13,924 bases of DNA from Algoriphagus sp. (GTDB lineage: Bacteria; Bacteroidota; Bacteroidia; Cytophagales; Cyclobacteriaceae), in NCBI GenBank assembly GCA_023255285.1, contig JALRIY010000046.1:1-13924 (forward strand), given 5' to 3'. Under the pieces are notes generated by a model that saw nothing but the letters and a program-made list of their open reading frames with translations, was not told the origin of the DNA and searched no databases. The translations under genes were made by a program, and so were the position numbers. Within the stretch, counting starts at the first letter, position 1, and each line of letters begins with the position of its first letter. Positions 8,339 through 13,924 of this stretch are shown here, in pieces.

Positions 8339-11300
8339 ATGCGCCCTAGCATGATTTGTAGACCAATTGGCCTTCTTCCCTTAATCTTTGTGCTTTTCTT
8401 TACTGCCTGCGGCAAGAAGAATGCTTTTCTATCGATGACCGAACCACGACGCGTGGAGATTTTAGTCTTGGGACATGATAGTGACCATCACAATACCGAA
8501 AAATTGATGATGCACATTTCTACTCCCTTGTTTCAAAAAGGAATCAACCTCACCTACACTGCAGATCCCAATGATCTAAAGGATGAGGTACTTCAAAACT
8601 ATGACGGCCTACTTATCTATGCCAATCATGATTCCATATCCCCTACACAGGAAAAAGCACTCAAATCTTTTGTTCAAGGAGGAAAAGCATTGATTCCATT
8701 GCATAGCGGCTCTTTCTGCTTTAGAAACTCGGACTGGTATGTGCAAGCAGTAGGTGGACAATTCAGTACCCATGGTACTGGTAGATTTACTACTCAATTA
8801 CTTGAGCCTACTCACCCTATCTTACAGGGAATCAGTGAGTTTGAGACATGGGATGAAACTTATGTACATAGCCAAATAAATCCTGATATTCAGGTACTTA
8901 TGGAAAGACAAGATGGTGATAAAAAGGAACCTTACACCTGGATCCGTAAGGAAGGAGAAGGAAATGTATTTTATACGGCCTATGGACACAACGAGGAAAC
9001 ATGGAAACAACCTGAATTTCATGAATTACTTGCCAACGGCATTCTGTGGGCGGTAGGAGAAAAAGTAACCCAACTTCTAGCTGATTATAAAATTCCTACA
9101 CCTCAATTCCAGGATGCAGAAATTCCTAATTACGAAAAACGTGACCCTGCACCTCGCTACCAATTACCCTTGTCCCCAGAAGAAAGCATGAAATTGGTGC
9201 AATTACCTGTTGAATTTGAAATGGAATTATTTGCCAGCGAACCCATGATTATCAATCCTATGGCGATGGCTTGGGACGAGCGTGGTAGATTATTTGTAAT
9301 CGAAACTGTTGATTATCCTAATGAGGTACGCACCGAAGGCGGTAACGATAGAATCAAAATATTAGAAGATACAGATGGTGATGGCAAAGCCGATAAAGTC
9401 ACTGTTTTTGCTGATAAATTGAATATCCCCACCTCAATCATGGCTGTCAATGGAGGCGTCTTGATTTCCATGGCACCTGATTTTATATTCCTCAAAGATA
9501 CTGATGGAGATGATATAGCAGACGTAAGAGAAGTAATGATTACTGGCTGGGGCAAAAGCGATACTCACGCGGGGCCTTCCAATTTGAAGTATGGCTTTGA
9601 TAATAAAATTTGGGGTGTCTTAGGTTATTCCGGATTCAGAGGTGATGTAGGAGGTCAAGCGCATTCCTTTGGTCAAGGAGTTTATAGATTTACTCCTGAC
9701 GCAAGTAGTTTGGAATACTTGGGTAATTCTTCCAATAATACCTGGGGATTAGGTTTTACAGAAGATTTTGAAACCTTCTTGTCTACTGCTAATGGTCAGC
9801 ATAGTGTGTATTTTTCTATGGCCAACAACTACCTCAAGCGGCCTATTTTCCAAGGTTCGGCGAATACTGTCCATGGTATTGATAGCCACTACGATATGCC
9901 ACACCTCACCCCTTTCCTCCGTCAGGTAGACTGGTTTGGGGGTTATACCGCTGCTGCTGGACATAATTTTTATACGGCACGAAGCTTTCCAGAGTCTTAT
10001 TGGAACCGTGTAGCCTTTGTAGCAGAGCCAACAGGTCGTGTGCTCCATAAAGCAATGATTTCCCCAGATGGATCGGGCTACAAAGAAAAAAACGGTTTTA
10101 ATATTCTAGCCAGCTCCGACGAATGGTTTTCTCCAGTACATGCAGAAGTTGGTCCTGATGGGGCACTTTGGGTAGCGGATTGGTACAATTTCATTATTCA
10201 GCACAATCCTACTCCACGTGGCTTTGAAAATGGTAATGGAAATGCCTACATCAATCCACTTCGTGATAGCAAACACGGACGTATCTACAGAATTAGCTAC
10301 AAAGGAGGCAAGAATGCAAAAATATTCGATTTGAAAGATGCTAAACCAGCACAGCTTGTAGAAGCTCTAAAAAGTGATAATCTCTTTTGGAGAATGACAG
10401 CGCAGCGGTTGATTGTAGAGCGACAAGAAAAATCCATCCTTAGCGACTTGTATTCCCTTATTGGAAACCAGACCCAAGACAAAGTGGGCATCAACGGTCC
10501 TGCAATCAATGCCTTGTGGGCGCTCCATGGCTTGGGAGAATTGACTGGAAATAATCAAGAAGCTACCGATGCTGTGTTGAAAGCACTCAATCATCCATCT
10601 GCTGCAGTTCGTAAAAATGCGCTTCGCGTACTTCCACGAAATGAAACTACTTCCGAAGCAATTCTTAGTAGCAACTTGTTGAGAGATCCTGATTTACAAA
10701 CTCGCAAAGAAGCTTTTTTAACACTTTCTGAAATGCCTACTTCCTTAGATGCAGCAAAAATTTTGCTGAATGAAGCCGAGGTAGAAGAAAATGGAAAAGA
10801 CGCGTTTTTACCACAAGCCCTTTTTGCAGCAGTCTTGACCCATCCTTCAGAATTTGCGAAGCGTGATGCAAAAGCAGCAATTCAAGCCTCTGGAGAAAGC
10901 ACTCTCCCACTTCCCGACCGAATCAGTAGAAGCTTGGTTGCTGAACAATATCCTTTGGATCAACGAAACAGTATTCTATTCCCTCCAGATGTAACAGGAA
11001 AAGAGATTGGTGTTCGAATTATCCTTTCTAAAGGCGACAATCCTCTAGAGGGAGTCCTAATGGCTCAAGGCAACAACACAAATGGATATAGCCTTTATAT
11101 TTACCAGAATGCTCTCCATTTTGCAGTTGCACAGCAGGACAAGCTCACCATTATTAGTTCCAAAAAAGCGCTTCCTACCACCCAATTTACAGTAGATGCT
11201 ACTCTACTATCTGATGGCAGCCTCTCCCTTCAAATCAATGGAGAAGAAATTGCCAAAGGCAAGACAAATGGGTTATTTACCCAACCTCTCAACCCTAATA

Positions 11301-11842
11301 AGGTTCGAGTGGGATCAAATGACAGTAAAAATGTGGTCGGAAAGTACGAAGGTAACTGGTGGTTTGGGGGTAGATTAAGTAAAAATTCGATTTTAACTCT
11401 TAAGCAACCGGGCTCAGAATTAGCGCTTGTAGCAAGTTTACCTACACTAACTACTTCGAGCGGAACTACTACCATTAAATTGGGGGTAATTCCTCACGAA
11501 ATGAAATTTGACAAGCCTTCTTTTACAGTTCAGGCAGGTACCCAGGTGACCATCGACTTTGAAAATCTAGATTTCATGCAGCATAACCTCGTAATCGGTA
11601 AAAAAGGTAGCATGGAATTGATTGGAAAGGCAGCAGATGAACTGGCAAAAAATCCAAAAGGAGCAGAACTCAATTATGTGCCTGAAATCCCAGAAGTAAT
11701 CATTGCTACTGTGTTAGTTAGTCCTGAGGGCAAAGAAACCTTGGTATTTACTGCACCAACTGAGCCAGGAGAATATCCATTTGTGTGTACCGTACCCGGC
11801 CACTGGAGAATAATGAATGGCATTATGGTCGTACGAAAATAA
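8339..11842 (+). CDS. Multidomain lipoprotein: ThuA + PVC-type beta-propeller dehydrogenase + HEAT-like + LamG-like + azurin-type copper domain
   Basis: A 1167-residue membrane-anchored, extracytoplasmic protein, probably a sugar or alcohol dehydrogenase. Residues 1-24 form a lipoprotein signal (LFFTAC|G, lipid-modified Cys24; Phe at -3 is a slightly weak lipobox). Modules in order: ThuA-like domain about 38-240 (LHSGSF with His122, AYGHNEETW); six-bladed PVC-type/Piru_Ver_Nterm dehydrogenase propeller about 280-655, with HAGPSNL (His410), DGALWVADWY and two calcium-type loops, DTDGDGKAD (344-352) and DTDGDDIAD (387-395); HEAT-like helices about 660-850; a LamG/concanavalin-like sandwich about 880-1026; and an azurin/cupredoxin domain about 1045-1167 with a full type-1 copper site: His1082, Cys1150, His1155, Met1159 (C-x4-H-x3-M). 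Relatives often end in a cytochrome c; no CxxCH is present here, so the copper domain probably takes the electrons (inference). A second ATG at codon 5 is a possible alternative start. The substrate is unknown. Confidence 0.88.
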   Translation: MRPSMICRPIGLLPLIFVLFFTACGKKNAFLSMTEPRRVEILVLGHDSDHHNTEKLMMHISTPLFQKGINLTYTADPNDLKDEVLQNYDGLLIYANHDSISPTQEKALKSFVQGGKALIPLHSGSFCFRNSDWYVQAVGGQFSTHGTGRFTTQLLEPTHPILQGISEFETWDETYVHSQINPDIQVLMERQDGDKKEPYTWIRKEGEGNVFYTAYGHNEETWKQPEFHELLANGILWAVGEKVTQLLADYKIPTPQFQDAEIPNYEKRDPAPRYQLPLSPEESMKLVQLPVEFEMELFASEPMIINPMAMAWDERGRLFVIETVDYPNEVRTEGGNDRIKILEDTDGDGKADKVTVFADKLNIPTSIMAVNGGVLISMAPDFIFLKDTDGDDIADVREVMITGWGKSDTHAGPSNLKYGFDNKIWGVLGYSGFRGDVGGQAHSFGQGVYRFTPDASSLEYLGNSSNNTWGLGFTEDFETFLSTANGQHSVYFSMANNYLKRPIFQGSANTVHGIDSHYDMPHLTPFLRQVDWFGGYTAAAGHNFYTARSFPESYWNRVAFVAEPTGRVLHKAMISPDGSGYKEKNGFNILASSDEWFSPVHAEVGPDGALWVADWYNFIIQHNPTPRGFENGNGNAYINPLRDSKHGRIYRISYKGGKNAKIFDLKDAKPAQLVEALKSDNLFWRMTAQRLIVERQEKSILSDLYSLIGNQTQDKVGINGPAINALWALHGLGELTGNNQEATDAVLKALNHPSAAVRKNALRVLPRNETTSEAILSSNLLRDPDLQTRKEAFLTLSEMPTSLDAAKILLNEAEVEENGKDAFLPQALFAAVLTHPSEFAKRDAKAAIQASGESTLPLPDRISRSLVAEQYPLDQRNSILFPPDVTGKEIGVRIILSKGDNPLEGVLMAQGNNTNGYSLYIYQNALHFAVAQQDKLTIISSKKALPTTQFTVDATLLSDGSLSLQINGEEIAKGKTNGLFTQPLNPNKVRVGSNDSKNVVGKYEGNWWFGGRLSKNSILTLKQPGSELALVASLPTLTTSSGTTTIKLGVIPHEMKFDKPSFTVQAGTQVTIDFENLDFMQHNLVIGKKGSMELIGKAADELAKNPKGAELNYVPEIPEVIIATVLVSPEGKETLVFTAPTEPGEYPFVCTVPGHWRIMNGIMVVRK

Positions 11843-11845
11843 TTC

Positions 11846-12706
11846 ATGGCTTTGGAAGTAACCTTTGGGGTAAGTACCTGGCTTTGGACTTCCCCATTCA
11901 ATCGAGAGACCATAGCTTTATTTCCGAAGATTAAAAGCTTTGGATACGATGCGGTTGAAATCCCTGTGGAAGATCCTTCTTTGATTGATTTGGATTTAGT
12001 AAAAAAGGCATTGGCCGACCAGGAGCTTAAGGCTATCATCTGTGGAGCTTTTGGTCCCAGTAGGGATTTGACGCATGCCGATCCGGCATATCACCAGACT
12101 TGCTTCACCTACCTGGATTCCTGCCTAGAAATAGCCAGTGAACTGGGAGCAGGTTTTGTGGCTGGCCCCATGTATTCGGCTGTAGGAAAGGCGCGATTAG
12201 TCGATCCAGAGCAACGAAAAGTGGAATGGAATTTAGCTGTAAGTAATCTTAGGAAAGTTTGCCGTCGTGCAGGGGAATTTGGGCTAGACTTGGCCATAGA
12301 AACTCTCAATCGGTTTGAAACAGATCTCATTAATACGGCTGAAGACCTGATGCGTCTAATTGGAGACATTAACGAACCCCAAGCAAAAGCAGTTTTAGAT
12401 GGCTTTCACCTCAATATTGAAGAACCTGACCTGGAGTCAGCAATTCGACGAGTGGGTGATAAATTGATCCATGTGCAGGTTTCGGAAAATTACCGAGGCA
12501 CTCCAGGAACAGGACAAACAAATTGGGCAGCCTGGAAAAGAGGACTAGAAGCCATCAATTATCGCGGCACGATTTCCATTGAAAGCTTTACCCCTCAAGT
12601 AAAGGAGCTTGCCGGTGCAGTTTGTATTTGGAAGCCCTTGGTACCTAGTCAGGATGGATTTGCTAAAGAGGGCCTAGAGTTTCTTAAAAAATGGGCTTCC
12701 TCCTAA
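11846..12706 (+). CDS. Sugar (phosphate) epimerase/isomerase, D-tagatose 3-epimerase-like TIM barrel
   Basis: A 286-residue cytoplasmic protein without a signal peptide, of the xylose-isomerase-like TIM-barrel (AP_endonuc_2) superfamily. It closely parallels D-tagatose/D-psicose 3-epimerases. Catalytic metal-binding Glu152 (AIETLNRFE), Asp185 with His188 (LDGFHLNIEE), Arg217 (SENYRG) and Glu246 (IESFTP) fall at the same residue numbers as in the Pseudomonas cichorii enzyme, as I remember that sequence. The remaining metal ligand, His211 in the HxH pair, is Gln here: the motif is HVQ with His209 kept. The expected reaction is C3 epimerisation of a ketose or isomerisation of a related or oxidised sugar; the exact substrate cannot be read. 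It begins 3 bp after the stop codon of the lipoprotein gene, so the two are almost certainly co-transcribed and probably translationally coupled, which ties it to the product of the extracytoplasmic oxidation. Confidence 0.9.
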   Translation: MALEVTFGVSTWLWTSPFNRETIALFPKIKSFGYDAVEIPVEDPSLIDLDLVKKALADQELKAIICGAFGPSRDLTHADPAYHQTCFTYLDSCLEIASELGAGFVAGPMYSAVGKARLVDPEQRKVEWNLAVSNLRKVCRRAGEFGLDLAIETLNRFETDLINTAEDLMRLIGDINEPQAKAVLDGFHLNIEEPDLESAIRRVGDKLIHVQVSENYRGTPGTGQTNWAAWKRGLEAINYRGTISIESFTPQVKELAGAVCIWKPLVPSQDGFAKEGLEFLKKWASS

Positions 12707-12782
12707 ACTTGGTTTTATTTCAATTGACTTAAAATTAACTAATCAACACTTCTTTTTTTAACCCAAATCTATTTCCCTTCTC

Positions 12783-13895
12783 ATGAGTAAAAAACCAATC
12801 AACATTGCCATTATCGGTTTAGGTTTTGGTGCAGAGTTTATCCCCATTTACCAAAAGCATCCCCTGGCTAACATGTATGCGATATGCCAAAGAAATAGGG
12901 ACAAAGCCGACGAAATTGGCAAAGCCTTTGGCATCGATAAAGTATACACCGACTACGATGAATTGTTAAAGGATCCCCATATCGATGCGGTGCATATCAA
13001 TACACCTATTCAAAACCATGCAGAACAATCCATTAAGGCACTGAAGGCAGGGAAACATGTGGCCTGTACAGTACCTATGGCTACGACGGTAGATGAATGC
13101 CGACAAATCGTAGAATTGACCAAATCTACTGGGCTGACGTACATGATGATGGAGACGGTTATCTATAGCCGGGAATTTTTATTTGTAAAGGAAATGTACG
13201 AAAAGGGAGCGTTGGGAAAAATCCAATTTCTACGCGCCTCCCACCAACAAGAAATGGCAGGCTGGCCAGGTTACTGGGAAGGCCTCCCTCCCATGCATTA
13301 TGCGACACACTGCGTAGGACCTGTATTGGCTTTGCCTAAAGGGCAAGCTGAATATGTTTCTTGCTTGGGATCCGGAAGAATTGATGAGGCCCTAATCCCG
13401 AAATACGGTTCCCCTTTTGCCATCGAAACTTGCCATATCAAACTCAAAGATTCTGATTTAGCTGCTGAAGTGACGCGTTCCTTATTCAATACCGCACGCC
13501 AGTACCGAGAGAGCTTTGATGTTTACGGCTCAAAAAAATCTTTTGAATGGACACTCATTGAGCATGAGGATTCGGTGATTCATACTGGTGAATCGCCTGA
13601 GCGGGTAAAAATTCCAGATTATGCTCACTTGCTGCCAGCTGAAATTGCTTCTTTTACGCAGCAAGGTGTGTACGATTCAGATGACAACCAGCACCTCTCC
13701 TTCATTCAAGGATCCGGACATGGTGGTTCACATCCCCATCTCGTACATGAATTTTTAACCGCACTTTCGGAAGATAGAGCTCCTTATCCTGATGCTGCAC
13801 AGTCTGCAAACATTACTTGTGTCGGTATTCTTGCGCATGAATCGGCCATGGAAGGTGGGAAAATCAAGTACCTACCAGAATTTACACTTCACTAA
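12783..13895 (+). CDS. Gfo/Idh/MocA-family NAD(P)-dependent oxidoreductase with atypical TVP motif
   Basis: A 370-residue, probably cytoplasmic oxidoreductase without a Tat or Sec signal. The N-terminal Rossmann fold (residues about 5-125) begins with the dinucleotide motif GLGFGAEF near residue 12 and contains HINTPIQNHAEQSIKALKAGKHV. The hallmark EKP motif, whose Lys contacts cofactor and substrate, is replaced by Thr96-Val97-Pro98 (ACTVPMATT). The C-terminal alpha/beta domain has HYATH (His172, His176) where the family's catalytic region lies, and ends with GGSHPHLVHEF, typical of sugar dehydrogenase members. It follows the epimerase gene by 76 bp in the same direction, so it is either the last gene of the operon or has its own weak promoter; a hairpin directly follows its stop. 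Probable role: oxidation or reduction of a sugar, inositol or keto-sugar intermediate together with the epimerase (inference). The family call is firm; activity is less certain because of the altered motif. Confidence 0.9.
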   Translation: MSKKPINIAIIGLGFGAEFIPIYQKHPLANMYAICQRNRDKADEIGKAFGIDKVYTDYDELLKDPHIDAVHINTPIQNHAEQSIKALKAGKHVACTVPMATTVDECRQIVELTKSTGLTYMMMETVIYSREFLFVKEMYEKGALGKIQFLRASHQQEMAGWPGYWEGLPPMHYATHCVGPVLALPKGQAEYVSCLGSGRIDEALIPKYGSPFAIETCHIKLKDSDLAAEVTRSLFNTARQYRESFDVYGSKKSFEWTLIEHEDSVIHTGESPERVKIPDYAHLLPAEIASFTQQGVYDSDDNQHLSFIQGSGHGGSHPHLVHEFLTALSEDRAPYPDAAQSANITCVGILAHESAMEGGKIKYLPEFTLH

Positions 13896-13901
13896 ATAAA
13901 A

Positions 13902-13924
13902 AAGGCATGAATCATTCAGGCCTT
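13902..13924 (+). terminator. Probable intrinsic terminator hairpin, truncated at right window edge
   Basis: Starting 7 bp after the stop codon of the oxidoreductase gene, AAGGC-A-TGAA / TTCA-G-GCCTT forms a 9-bp stem with one internal A-G mismatch and a TCA loop. It is preceded on the plus strand by an A-rich run (13898-13903), which would act as the U-tract for a gene arriving from the other strand. Any downstream T-run lies beyond the window. The position fits a (possibly bidirectional) rho-independent terminator ending the cluster. Confidence 0.6.

Noticed and set aside
9368..9523. Two DxDxDG loops considered as dockerin repeats of a cellulosome-like protein
   Set aside because: They lie inside the propeller domain and match the calcium-type loops common in PVC-type dehydrogenases; there is no paired dockerin helix arrangement and no cohesin nearby.

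Overview
The window is AT-rich, gene-dense DNA that looks like a chromosomal segment from a Bacteroidota bacterium, most likely the Cytophagales/Cyclobacteriaceae (inference). Supporting signs are secreted proteins whose predicted signal peptides end just before a Gln (…FS|Q, …EA|Q), few obvious Shine-Dalgarno sequences, and the gene families present: a BNR/VPS10-type exported propeller, a DPP IV-like S9 peptidase, a short M1 peptidase, and a ThuA/PVC-type dehydrogenase fusion. There are eight protein-coding genes. I found no tRNA, rRNA, CRISPR array, insertion sequence or phage gene, and no gene-free stretch longer than about 140 bp.

Left part (1-7319). A partial minus-strand gene runs off the left edge and encodes the N-terminal 568 residues of a secreted Asp-box (BNR) propeller protein. 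Divergent from it, across 126 bp, is a probable two-gene peptide-degradation unit: a dipeptidyl-peptidase IV-like serine peptidase followed 34 bp later by a compact M1-like zinc aminopeptidase, both with signal peptides. After 140 bp comes a DASS/SLC13-type sodium-coupled carboxylate transporter. Together these suggest extracytoplasmic peptide breakdown next to organic acid uptake.

Right part (7331-13924). A minus-strand AraC-family regulator with an N-terminal cupin domain is divergent from a three-gene plus-strand cluster: (i) a 1167-residue lipoprotein combining ThuA, a PVC-type beta-propeller dehydrogenase, HEAT-like helices, a LamG-like sandwich and a C-terminal azurin-type blue-copper domain; (ii) 3 bp later, a TIM-barrel sugar epimerase/isomerase of the D-tagatose 3-epimerase type; (iii) 76 bp later, a Gfo/Idh/MocA oxidoreductase. 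A hairpin at the right edge closes the cluster. The likely theme (inference) is oxidation of a sugar or sugar derivative outside the cytoplasmic membrane, with electrons leaving through the copper domain, followed by cytoplasmic epimerisation and redox steps under control of the AraC regulator.

The most interesting points are the five-module fusion with an intact type-1 copper site and no cytochrome c, and the non-standard active-site motifs in its two partners: TVP instead of EKP in the Gfo/Idh/MocA protein, and HxQ instead of HxH in the epimerase. No wholly new defence or mobile system was seen.
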